In this document: one piece after another, positions 8,544 through 16,538 of the stretch
How positions within the stretch are numbered: the first letter of the stretch is position 1
Layout of the letters: the number at the start of each line of letters is the position of its first letter
Assembly: GCA_016722635.1 (NCBI GenBank)
Contig: JADKIX010000011.1
Span: forward strand, 124,001-188,000
Direction: 5' to 3'
DNA: 64,000 nt
Origin: Rhodospirillaceae bacterium
GTDB taxonomy: Bacteria; Pseudomonadota; Alphaproteobacteria; JAEUKQ01
Translations under genes and position numbers: made by a program
Notes under the pieces: model-generated
Database searches by the model: none
What the model saw: the letters and a program-made list of their open reading frames with translations, nothing else
What the model was told of the DNA's origin: nothing

Positions 8544-9464
8544 ATGTATCGCTTGGCTCATTTATCCGACCTTCATTTGCCTCTTCATCTCTCAAACCCT
8601 TTTTCTTTATTGAATAAAAGGTTAATCGGCTTCCTATCCTGGCAATTCAACCGTCGGCATATCCATTTAAACACTGTCCTGGAAAGCTTGAAAACCGACC
8701 TGCACCAACAACGGCCGGATCATGTGGTGATCACAGGTGATATCGTCAATATTTCCTTGCCAAAAGAATATGAAAATGCTGCCAGCTGGTTAGAACAATT
8801 GCAAGATCCCGAACATTTAAGTGTTATACCGGGCAATCATGATTTTTACACGCACGTCCCCCCTGATCAATCGTTCAATTGCTGGAGAAGCTATATGCAG
8901 GGTGACATAGGCCACAATCATGCAACCGATCAAGCGGTGACTTTCCCTTATGTGCGCCAACGGGGGCCTTTGACGATCATCGGCATATCGACCGCTTGCC
9001 CCATGCCACCTTTCAGTGCTGCAGGCCTGATCGGCGGCTGTCAATTGGAAAAGCTTGAGCAGATTTTATCAGGTTTATCAGGGCAAGATTATTGCCGGAT
9101 TATTTTAATGCACCATCCCCCCTTTTCCAGTGACCGCCATAAACGCAAACAATTAAAAGATATTCAGCCCTTTCTTGAAATAGTCCGTAGGCATGGGGCT
9201 GAATTGATCTTGCATGGCCATATGCATGTTTCTTCGTTGCGGACGGTCGATGGCCCTGCTGGTGACGTGCCTGTCATTGGCGTGCCCTCTGCCTCCGCCA
9301 GCCTTAAAAACCCCAAAGGTTATGCACGGTATCATCTATACGAAATTTCAAAGTCGCCCGAGGGTTGGAATATCCATGTGCATGTCCGCGGCTTATCCCA
9401 GAACTTATTATCCCCCTTTATAAAGGAAGGCAATTTTGATATTGTCGTCCCGGTATCACACTGA
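8544..9464 (+). CDS. Calcineurin-like metallophosphoesterase
   Basis: A 306-residue two-metal phosphoesterase with all five blocks: DLH (Asp9, His11), GDIVN (Asp66), GNHD (98-100), MHHPP (His190/191) and HGHMH (His224, His226, His228). The active site is complete. The family ranges over nucleotide, phospholipid and UDP-sugar-lipid pyrophosphate hydrolases. Its place at the head of a plus-strand run opposite the sphingolipid head-group operon suggests removal of a phosphate or nucleotide from a sphingolipid intermediate. That is inference. No signal peptide or membrane segment is seen. Confidence 0.85.
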   Translation: MYRLAHLSDLHLPLHLSNPFSLLNKRLIGFLSWQFNRRHIHLNTVLESLKTDLHQQRPDHVVITGDIVNISLPKEYENAASWLEQLQDPEHLSVIPGNHDFYTHVPPDQSFNCWRSYMQGDIGHNHATDQAVTFPYVRQRGPLTIIGISTACPMPPFSAAGLIGGCQLEKLEQILSGLSGQDYCRIILMHHPPFSSDRHKRKQLKDIQPFLEIVRRHGAELILHGHMHVSSLRTVDGPAGDVPVIGVPSASASLKNPKGYARYHLYEISKSPEGWNIHVHVRGLSQNLLSPFIKEGNFDIVVPVSH

Positions 9465-9518
9465 CACCCCATGAATGGGTAACCTTTACAAACACTATAA
9501 TGGATAAAAACAGTATAT

Positions 9519-9947
9519 ATGAATGCAACTTTGCTTAAGTTCGGTTACCCGGATACAACCATTATAGCTTATCATTATTGGCTGGTTTTATTAAGGCGGC
9601 CCCAAATAACCCTTGGCAGCTTGGTCATCGCTGCCCGCAGTGACCAGACCCAGTTATCAGAAATGCCCCATGATGCTTTTAGCGAATTATCAACCGTTAT
9701 CAAGGCTATAGAGACCACTTTAAAAAAACTATGGAATTATGATAAATTGAATTATCTGATGTTGATGATGGTTGATCCCCACGTCCATTGGCATGTCATC
9801 CCGAGATATCAAAAACCCCTCCAATGGCTTGGCCAAAGTTTTTTAGACACTTCCTGGCCAAGGCCGCCCGACCTTTCCTTATCTTTGGTCCTGACGACTG
9901 AAATAGAACAAGAATTAATTTTTAAATTTCAGAACTCTTGGTGTTGA
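9519..9947 (+). CDS. HIT-family nucleotide hydrolase/transferase
   Basis: A 142-residue protein with the histidine triad HVHWHV (His88, His90, His92). HIT enzymes cleave nucleoside phosphoramidates, dinucleotides or nucleotide diphospho-compounds; E. coli CDP-diacylglycerol hydrolase belongs to the wider superfamily. It sits 54 bases after the metallophosphoesterase and directly ahead of lptF (stop at 9947, lptF ATG at 9950). A substrate containing CMP or CDP would fit the neighbouring CDP-lipid chemistry, but nothing in the sequence fixes this. Confidence 0.85.
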   Translation: MNATLLKFGYPDTTIIAYHYWLVLLRRPQITLGSLVIAARSDQTQLSEMPHDAFSELSTVIKAIETTLKKLWNYDKLNYLMLMMVDPHVHWHVIPRYQKPLQWLGQSFLDTSWPRPPDLSLSLVLTTEIEQELIFKFQNSWC

Positions 9948-9949
9948 TA

Positions 9950-11191
9950 ATGTCGGATCAATCTGTCTCGCTTGCCACTGACTTTCAAAAAAGGCCCGTT
10001 CGTTCTTCCCTAATCTTGAATAAACAGATTTTACGTGATCTGTTTTGGCCGCTGACTGGTTCGATTAGTATTGCCTTAATTGCCTTACTATTAGAAAGAC
10101 TGTTGCGGTTGATGGACATGGTCATTAGCAAAGCTGGGCCTTTTTATGTGGTTGCCCAGATGCTTGGCAATTTAATCCCACATTATTTAGGCATCGCCAT
10201 TCCTGCCGCTTTTTTTATAAGCTTAATGTTTGTCAGCATGAAATTAACCCATTATGGGGAATGGGACGCAATCCAATCATTAGGGGTTGGATTATCGCAA
10301 TTGCTAAAACCTCTCATGGGCATTGCAGTCATTCTAACAATCATCACTTTTATCGTGACAGGTTATTTGCAACCTCATACACGCTACGGCTACCGGTCGC
10401 TCGTTTATCTGATTAATCAAAGCGCTTGGAATGCCGCCCTAGAACGAGGTAGCTTTTTCTTCGGGTTACCAAACACCGTCATTACGATCGATAACACGCG
10501 TATTTTTCATGATGAACAGGGGGATGGGCAGGAAATTGTAGGGATTTTCATCCGCGAGACCCCCCCCCATCAAAACAAAACTACTATTACAGCTGAGAAA
10601 GCCCAAGTGCTTCGTACGGCATCTGGAGATCAACTGATCATCCGGTTGGAAAACGGCCTGCGTTTGACTACAGGCAGCCAGGGACAAATGGATTTATCAT
10701 CTTTTTCCACTTTCCGGTTACCGCTTAATTTCTCAGCAGTTGGGGAAGAATTCCGTGATCGGGGTAGTAAAGGCGGGGAGCGTGAGCTAACCCTTATTGA
10801 GTTAATTGATTTATTGCCATCCCCACCTGCACCCTTATCAAAGAACAAAATAATTGCTGAAATTCATGGGCAGATTATCCGCAACCTCAGCATTTTAATA
10901 TTGCCTTTTTGGGCCCTGTCCTTCGGGATGACATCACATCGCCGAAAACCCGGAATCGGGGTTATATTAGGGTTGGTTGTGATCGTACTTTATAACCAAT
11001 TGATTGAATTAGGGTATAACCTGGTTGGCACATCGGGGCTATCGCCCATCTTGGGGTTGTGGCTGCCGTTTTTAATTTTTGGATCGCTGGGGATGTGGAT
11101 TTTTTATTTAAGCGCCTACCGCCCGGGATTTAGTATTATCAGTGTTTTGGTTGATCGCACACCTTTCATAAAACGTTTCTTGGCTCATTGA
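9950..11191 (+). CDS. lptF: LptF-type permease (LPS- or sphingolipid-exporting ABC transporter subunit)
   Basis: A 413-residue YjgP/YjgQ permease: N-terminal transmembrane segments (about 25-55 and 80-105), a central periplasmic beta-rich region (about 160-285) and three C-terminal segments. LptF pairs with LptG and LptB to lift lipopolysaccharide from the inner membrane onto the LptA bridge. ATG 9950 is used; the TTG/GTG codons just upstream overlap the HIT gene. It is followed after 13 bases by lptG. A run of nine C bases lies inside the gene at 10560-10568. No lptB, lptA or lptC is nearby and lptD is about 19 kb away, so a role specific to the surrounding sphingolipid locus is possible. 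Confidence 0.82.
   Translation: MSDQSVSLATDFQKRPVRSSLILNKQILRDLFWPLTGSISIALIALLLERLLRLMDMVISKAGPFYVVAQMLGNLIPHYLGIAIPAAFFISLMFVSMKLTHYGEWDAIQSLGVGLSQLLKPLMGIAVILTIITFIVTGYLQPHTRYGYRSLVYLINQSAWNAALERGSFFFGLPNTVITIDNTRIFHDEQGDGQEIVGIFIRETPPHQNKTTITAEKAQVLRTASGDQLIIRLENGLRLTTGSQGQMDLSSFSTFRLPLNFSAVGEEFRDRGSKGGERELTLIELIDLLPSPPAPLSKNKIIAEIHGQIIRNLSILILPFWALSFGMTSHRRKPGIGVILGLVVIVLYNQLIELGYNLVGTSGLSPILGLWLPFLIFGSLGMWIFYLSAYRPGFSIISVLVDRTPFIKRFLAH
10560..10568 (+). repeat. Poly-C (C9) tract inside lptF
   Basis: Nine consecutive C bases encode part of Thr-Pro-Pro in the periplasmic domain of LptF. Gain or loss of one base would truncate LptF. It could be a slippage-prone site or simply codon choice. 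Confidence 0.9.
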
Positions 11192-11204
11192 TAAAGGATA
11201 CGGG

Positions 11205-12305
11205 ATGAAAACGCTGCGTTGGTATCTATTTAAACTGCACCTTACATATATTGCTGTAGCTTTAATTTTTCTGACTAGCTTATTTTTGTTATTGGATATT
11301 TCCAATAATGCTGACAGGGTTTTAAGCCAGCATCAACATCATATATCAGCTTTGGGAAAATATATCCTGCTCACCATTCCCAATATCGGAATGCTGATGA
11401 TGCCTTTTTCTATCTTGCTTGCCAGTTTGTTGTTTTTATCACGTTTATCGCAGAACCGCGAAATTATGGCTGCCAAAGCATGTGGGATTGCTTTCCACCA
11501 ATTTTTTCTATCTTTAATGCCTGCAGGCATTTTGATGATGGTTTTATTTTTCTTAGGCGCAGATAAATTAGTACCCTATACCGCGCAAGAACTAACTTCT
11601 TGGGAGCAACAATCTTTTGAGTCAAGCGATAAGTTGATTTTTGAGGTTCCCCTTGTCAAAAGTTTGTGGCTCAAAGAAGGCAATGATTTTATTTCGATAG
11701 AAAATGTGTACGCTGAGGGGACTTACTTAACAGACATTACGATTTTTAAGCGTGACAAAGACAGCAGGCTTTTACAACAAATAACTGCTGCAACCGCCTC
11801 ATGGCAACCGCATCAAGGGTGGATATTGCAAAACGGGCAAGTTTTTAATACAGAGATCCGCAGCCAGAATATTGGCTACAAAGCAGATCCATTTACAGAA
11901 ATGGCCTGGTCCACCACCTTAAAACCAAGCAATATTAAGGAAATTTCTAAAACCGGCAGCGACTTGACCCTTTCCGAACTTTATCGTTTCAGCCAGCCTA
12001 CCTCAATCGGGTTTAATCCCCTTTATTATTATGAAAGTTGGTTTTATCGCCGTTTATCCAGTCCATTTATGTGTTTGATCATGATCTTATTGGCTTCCAC
12101 CGCCGCCCAACTATTACCCCGGAAAACGAATATCGCTCAGAATTTGATCATTGGGGTTGGATTAGGATTTTCTTATTTTGTCATTGACGGAATTATGTTG
12201 ACTTTTGGGCAATCCGGCATTTTATCGCCCTTAATAGCCGCCATCAGCCCTTTGGGTATTTTTGGGGCTATCGGTCTTTGGGGTCTTATGCGCAATGATG
12301 CATAA
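11205..12305 (+). CDS. lptG: LptG-type permease
   Basis: A 366-residue YjgP/YjgQ family partner of LptF. It begins MKTLRWYLFKLHLTYI with the expected N-terminal membrane segment, has the NREIMAAKACGI cytoplasmic loop typical of the family (the likely contact to the LptB ATPase), a periplasmic middle region, and three C-terminal segments. It lies 13 bases after lptF and is certainly co-transcribed. The order lptF-lptG is as in other proteobacteria, but the usual alphaproteobacterial neighbours lptD-surA are not here. Confidence 0.85.
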   Translation: MKTLRWYLFKLHLTYIAVALIFLTSLFLLLDISNNADRVLSQHQHHISALGKYILLTIPNIGMLMMPFSILLASLLFLSRLSQNREIMAAKACGIAFHQFFLSLMPAGILMMVLFFLGADKLVPYTAQELTSWEQQSFESSDKLIFEVPLVKSLWLKEGNDFISIENVYAEGTYLTDITIFKRDKDSRLLQQITAATASWQPHQGWILQNGQVFNTEIRSQNIGYKADPFTEMAWSTTLKPSNIKEISKTGSDLTLSELYRFSQPTSIGFNPLYYYESWFYRRLSSPFMCLIMILLASTAAQLLPRKTNIAQNLIIGVGLGFSYFVIDGIMLTFGQSGILSPLIAAISPLGIFGAIGLWGLMRNDA

Positions 12306-12346
12306 CATGTTATCTTGTATTTTTTAAATGTCAGGGACGGTTTACG

Positions 12347-12736
12347 ATGGCCGCTAATTATAATGATTGGCTAGGGTATAAAATTGAAGAATGGCGCTTA
12401 GGTTTTATTAAAATTTTGCTGCCTTTGCGCCCGAACCATTTGAATGCTTTGGATATTCCCCATGGCGGCATTTTATGTTCGTTGCTGGATATAGGTGCTG
12501 GGTTATCGGGCATTTTTCAAGCAGAAGGTCTGCCAAACAAGAACCGGCGAGCCTTGACGATTGCATTGACCAGCCAGTTCATCCGCCAAGCACCTTCAAC
12601 CGGTACGCTCAGCGTCATTGGCCAGCAATTGGGTGGTGGCAAAAGAATTTTCTTTGCCTGTGCCCATATATTTGATCAGGAACAACAGCTAGTCGCCAAA
12701 GGCGATGGCACCTTTAGATATCTTGAGACTATCTAA
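12347..12736 (+). CDS. PaaI-type hotdog thioesterase
   Basis: A 129-residue single hotdog domain with the thioesterase signature HGGILCSLLDIGAGL in the central helix. The family hydrolyses acyl-CoA or acyl-ACP thioesters. It is the last gene of the plus-strand run that begins with the metallophosphoesterase, 41 bases after lptG. It could trim acyl thioesters made for sphingolipid synthesis, though many such genes act in aromatic or general acyl-CoA turnover. Confidence 0.8.
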   Translation: MAANYNDWLGYKIEEWRLGFIKILLPLRPNHLNALDIPHGGILCSLLDIGAGLSGIFQAEGLPNKNRRALTIALTSQFIRQAPSTGTLSVIGQQLGGGKRIFFACAHIFDQEQQLVAKGDGTFRYLETI

Positions 12737-12906
12737 TGGTGGTTACAACAACGACAGCACAAAACAGCCCAATGGCACCCTAGCGCTTTTCAATCTTGAT
12801 AGGTAAGTATTTGCTCGAACGGCCAAGCGATTGACTTTAAGGAACCTAGCACCTGCCAAGGTTAGTAATAAGTGCCTTGATTTTTGATGATAAAATCGGC
12901 GACCGG

Positions 12907-14049
12907 TTAAGATGAAGAAACAGTCGCAACCTCAACGGTAGGCTGGGCACAGTCAAGTAATTGCTGGCATAAATGACGCAAGGCAGAGCGGTTGGTTTGG
13001 ATCATATGCTCCCCTAATAACTTTAATTCGCGGATATTTTCGGCACTGGCATCATCTAATTCTTCATTATTATCCAATCTGGCCTGGAAACGGTAATATT
13101 GCCGCCTTCCGTGGGCTGGAGTGTGCAACAAGATACTTAACTGATGATCAACCATATCGCTGGTGCCATCACACATCAAGGTAAAAACCTGCTGGCCCCA
13201 ATGAGCAGCGCCCCAATCTTTGGCTTTATCATAGGGCAATCGCCTAGTAAGCTCCCCGGTGCCTAAAGAAACCAACAAGAAATTATTATTATTAGGATAT
13301 CGCTGTTTTGCTTCAATATAGGCGCACATGGCTGGATTATTGGCAAAAACCCCGCCATCAATCAAGGCATAATAATCGCTTGGCCCATCTACCTGCAATA
13401 AGGCTGGCTCAAAATAGGTGGGAGCCGCAGTCGCTGCACGGATAATGTGTTTGACCGCGAAATCATATTGGGGATTTTGCCGCGCCGCGCTACTTTTGAA
13501 AAAAAGCGGCAAGCGTCGCTCTATTTCATAAGAAGCGATCATCAAATCCGTTAAAGATTCGCTTAATTTTGAGTCTCCAAAATAATCTTCTAACACGCTT
13601 TCCAAGCCAACGGCTGAATATTTACCCTCAGCCAAATTCCCAACGGCACGGATTTTTTTCCAAAGGGTCCTTGAAAAAACCCTTCTGCCGTCAGCCTCAT
13701 AAAGTTGGACGATATCGCGCGCGGTATACTTGTTCTTTTTCCCAGAGATATCCCCAGACGGCAGGCTTAGGGCGGTTGCTAAAATAGCACCCGTTGAAGT
13801 TCCAGCAACCAAATCGAAAAGGTCAGAAATTGGTTTGCCGGTGCGTTGTTCAATTTCAGACAAAATCAAAGCAGGGATAATGCCGCGAATCCCCCCCCCG
13901 TCAATCGATAAGATACGCACAGGCCTGTTTTCTGGTAGCATGTGAATAGGTGAAGACCCTGCCGACGGGGGATTTGGCGAATTGGCAGAGCGCAAACCAG
14001 ATCCTTCCGTATCCTGATATGTTTTGTGTAACAGGGCGTCTATAGGCAT
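12907..14049 (-). CDS. Patatin-like phospholipase
   Basis: A 380-residue lipid acyl hydrolase with a Ser-Asp dyad: oxyanion loop DGGGIRG (50-56), nucleophile GTSTG (Ser85) and DGG (Asp231). Residues 1-42 are low-complexity, with no signal peptide. The family cleaves acyl chains from phospholipids or galactolipids; bacterial members include secreted toxins and intracellular lipases. It is monocistronic, facing the thioesterase. The three oxyanion glycines are encoded by an unbroken G9 run. An inverted repeat lies about 30-60 bases upstream and may control expression. Confidence 0.88.
   Translation of the reverse strand: MPIDALLHKTYQDTEGSGLRSANSPNPPSAGSSPIHMLPENRPVRILSIDGGGIRGIIPALILSEIEQRTGKPISDLFDLVAGTSTGAILATALSLPSGDISGKKNKYTARDIVQLYEADGRRVFSRTLWKKIRAVGNLAEGKYSAVGLESVLEDYFGDSKLSESLTDLMIASYEIERRLPLFFKSSAARQNPQYDFAVKHIIRAATAAPTYFEPALLQVDGPSDYYALIDGGVFANNPAMCAYIEAKQRYPNNNNFLLVSLGTGELTRRLPYDKAKDWGAAHWGQQVFTLMCDGTSDMVDHQLSILLHTPAHGRRQYYRFQARLDNNEELDDASAENIRELKLLGEHMIQTNRSALRHLCQQLLDCAQPTVEVATVSSS
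13891..13899 (-). repeat. Poly-G (G9, coding strand) tract in the patatin oxyanion loop
   Basis: Nine G bases on the coding strand encode the three glycines of DGGG at residues 51-53. Slippage would inactivate the enzyme at its N-terminus. Confidence 0.9.
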
Positions 14050-14078
14050 AAATCTTATAACCTGCTAATTGTTGGAAT

Positions 14079-14110
14079 AATTGTTACAAATTTATATTTG
14101 GGTAACAATT
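14079..14110. promoter_or_regulatory. Perfect 9-bp inverted repeat, candidate operator upstream of the patatin gene
   Basis: AATTGTTAC (14079-14087) and GTAACAATT (14102-14110) are exact inverse copies separated by 14 AT-rich bases. The repeat lies 30-61 bases upstream of the patatin ATG, where a minus-strand promoter is expected. The geometry suits a dimeric repressor or activator. The wider region 14050-14388 is very AT-rich and otherwise shows no gene. Confidence 0.45.
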
Positions 14111-14388
14111 GCGATCCTATTTATTCTTGAAGCTATTGGCACTATTATTCTACGTGATATTAATATAATTAATTGAAATAATAAACTAGTGTTTTTTAAG
14201 TGATGTTTTTTTAGCGAAATACAAAAAATCAAATAAATTAGCCGTCATTAAAATTGTTTAGGGAAATATTTTTTTCCCGTATTACGTACAGTAAGTGATA
14301 AAGGATTAGTCAATTTCACCGCAGCAATTTTAAACTGATATCCAGATTATAGGCAATTTTATACTTGTTACATAAAGGAATATGGATC

Positions 14389-15620
14389 ATGCCAATATCG
14401 TTTCCACACCTTGCCTACCCGCAAAAACCAAGAAAAGAATTTGGGCTTTCCCTGGTCTTTTTCTTTCTGGTCTTTTTTCTCCTGGCCTTTATTTTTGTTT
14501 TACCTGCAGCCCAGGCCCAGCAAGCGCAAACATACCGGGTTGGTATTTTGGTGCCCTTAACCGGTTTTTTGGCGTTAGAGGGGGAAAGCCAACGCAACGG
14601 CGCGTTATTGGCTCTCGAAAACCCGCCAGCAGCCCTTAAGCAGGCAGGCATCGCCCTTGATTATGAAGTTTTTGATACCGGATCCAACCCCGAAGGGGCA
14701 ACCCTGGCTTTCAACCGCTTGCTTCGCCATAAAAATTTGGTAGCAATCAGTGGGCCAATTTTGGGTACGCAGATGTTGGCGATCTTGCCCCTTGCCCGCG
14801 ACGCGGCCATCCCCCTGTTGACTATTTCAGGCACTGCCTCCTTACCCAACAAGGGAACCCTTGGGTCTTCCGGTTTTTTCCGGGCGATAGCTTGGTCAAA
14901 AACATCCAAGTAAGATATGCGGTTGAAGAAAGAAAATTAACGGAACCGGTCATCCTTTATCAAACCACTGCTTACGGTCAAAGCGGGCTTGGGTATTTAC
15001 AACAATATTTTCAAGCAAAAAATATTGCGGTTTTGGAAGCCGTGGCAATCGACCCCAACACACGGGATTTAACCCCCATTTTGTTGCGCTTGATGGAAAA
15101 GCATCCCGACAGTTTTATTGTGCAGTTACATGCAGCCTCTAATGCTTTGCTGATCCAACAAGCAAGACAAATGGGCATTGGACTGCCAATCATTGCAGGA
15201 TCAGCAATGCACCAGCCAAGCACGGCAGCGCTTCTATCACCCAAAGAATTGGCCAATGTTTGCGCAGAAACCGGTACGGCGCCGCTTGCAGATCAGCGCC
15301 CTGACGTGCAAGCCTTTGTTACTGCCTACCAAAAACGTTTTAACCGCCAACCCGATGCTTTCGCCTTGGCTCAATATGACGCTCTCCAAATGCTGATGCA
15401 GGCATTGGCCGCAACGGCTTCTGAAACCCATCTGGGCGATCCAAGCCAATCCATTGTGAGGGTAAGGCGGCAAATTCAACATTTTTTAACGACCACCCCT
15501 TTTCAAGGGGTCGGCATGCGCTATGTGGCAGACAATCAAGGAAATATGGCCCATTCGGGGTTAATTATTTGTTACGATGGGAACAGCCGGTTGCCCATAG
15601 TGGTTCAACGTTATGAATAA
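14389..15620 (+). pseudogene. Branched-chain amino-acid-type periplasmic binding protein (LivJ-like), frameshifted
   Basis: The first frame (ATG 14389, AAAGGA upstream) has a signal peptide ending in AQA and the start of a Peripla_BP_6 domain (YRVGILVPLTGFLALEGE, then SGPILGTQ and LLTISGTAS). It stops at 14913. The remaining two-thirds continues in another frame from SLVKNIQVRYAVEE (about 14890) to 15620. The junction reads FFR-AI then GDSLVKN. Duplicating the ten bases TCCGGGCGAT at 14879-14888 would give FFRAIPGDSLVKN in one frame, so loss of one copy of a tandem repeat explains the break. The protein would bind a small ligand for the LivHMGF-like importer that follows. As read, no full protein is made. 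Confidence 0.75.
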
Positions 15621-15662
15621 AAGATATTCTATTTTTCTTAACTTCGACATGATGGGCATGGT

Positions 15663-16538
15663 ATGGGAATAGCCCAAACGTTGATCCTTCATTTCCTCAG
15701 CCTTGGCTGTATTTATACATTGGCAGGAATTGCTTTTGTGTTTTTGTTAAACAGCACCCGCAGCATCAATTTTGCTTATGGCGAAATGTTGGTAGCGGCA
15801 GGCCTGGTGGCTGCTTTGCTCGGATCAACCGAAAATTTTCCTTGGCCGCTGCTCGTGATATCGATTACAGTTTTTGTGACCCTAGCTTTGGTAGGATTAG
15901 CCGCTGTTTTTTATTTTCCCCTCAGAAACCGTCCCCCAGAGGCGATTTTCCTCAGCAGCATCGGGATCGGCATGGTGATCCAGAACCTCTTGGTGACAGG
16001 GCTTGGTGCTGCCCCCAGACGTTTATATATTGATAGTTTTGTCCAATCTTGGTCAATGGGCGGGTTTATCTTGCCCCTGCATTTTATTATGCTGTTCCTG
16101 ACCACCTTCCTGATTATTGGTGCGCTTTATTATTTTTTATCCTACAGCCGTTTGGGCTTGGGTGTCCAAGCCGTTACCCAAAACCCAGACCTGGCCATGA
16201 TATTTGGCATCCGTCCGTTACACACCGCTATTGCCAGTTTTATAATTGCAGGGTTGCTAACCGCTATTGCCGCTATATTCCTCAGCCAAAACTCTTTCTT
16301 GGCACCTGAGCAAGGCAACGATTTGCTATTAAAAGCCTATATGCTGACGATCATCGGCGGTTGGGGCCGTGTATACGGATTATGGCTGGGTGCTTTTTTA
16401 TTGGCTTTCCTTGAAACAATCTTAGCTTTTTGGCTTTCCTATCCTTTAACGCCCATTGTTATTTATGCTTCCCTCATTATCCTCCTGGTCTGCCGTCCGG
16501 GCGGAGTATTGCAGGAAAAGCAAGGACAGCGGATGTAA
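15663..16538 (+). CDS. Branched-chain amino-acid-type ABC permease (LivH-like)
   Basis: A 291-residue polytopic permease of the LivH class with about eight membrane segments. The early motif INFAYGEMLVAAGLVAALLG is the usual signature of this family, and QNPDLAMIFGIRP fits the cytoplasmic coupling loop. Substrates in the family include branched-chain amino acids, urea and amides; the ligand here is unknown. It overlaps the next gene by one base (TAATG), indicating tight coupling with the fused LivM-LivG. Confidence 0.85.
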   Translation: MGIAQTLILHFLSLGCIYTLAGIAFVFLLNSTRSINFAYGEMLVAAGLVAALLGSTENFPWPLLVISITVFVTLALVGLAAVFYFPLRNRPPEAIFLSSIGIGMVIQNLLVTGLGAAPRRLYIDSFVQSWSMGGFILPLHFIMLFLTTFLIIGALYYFLSYSRLGLGVQAVTQNPDLAMIFGIRPLHTAIASFIIAGLLTAIAAIFLSQNSFLAPEQGNDLLLKAYMLTIIGGWGRVYGLWLGAFLLAFLETILAFWLSYPLTPIVIYASLIILLVCRPGGVLQEKQGQRM

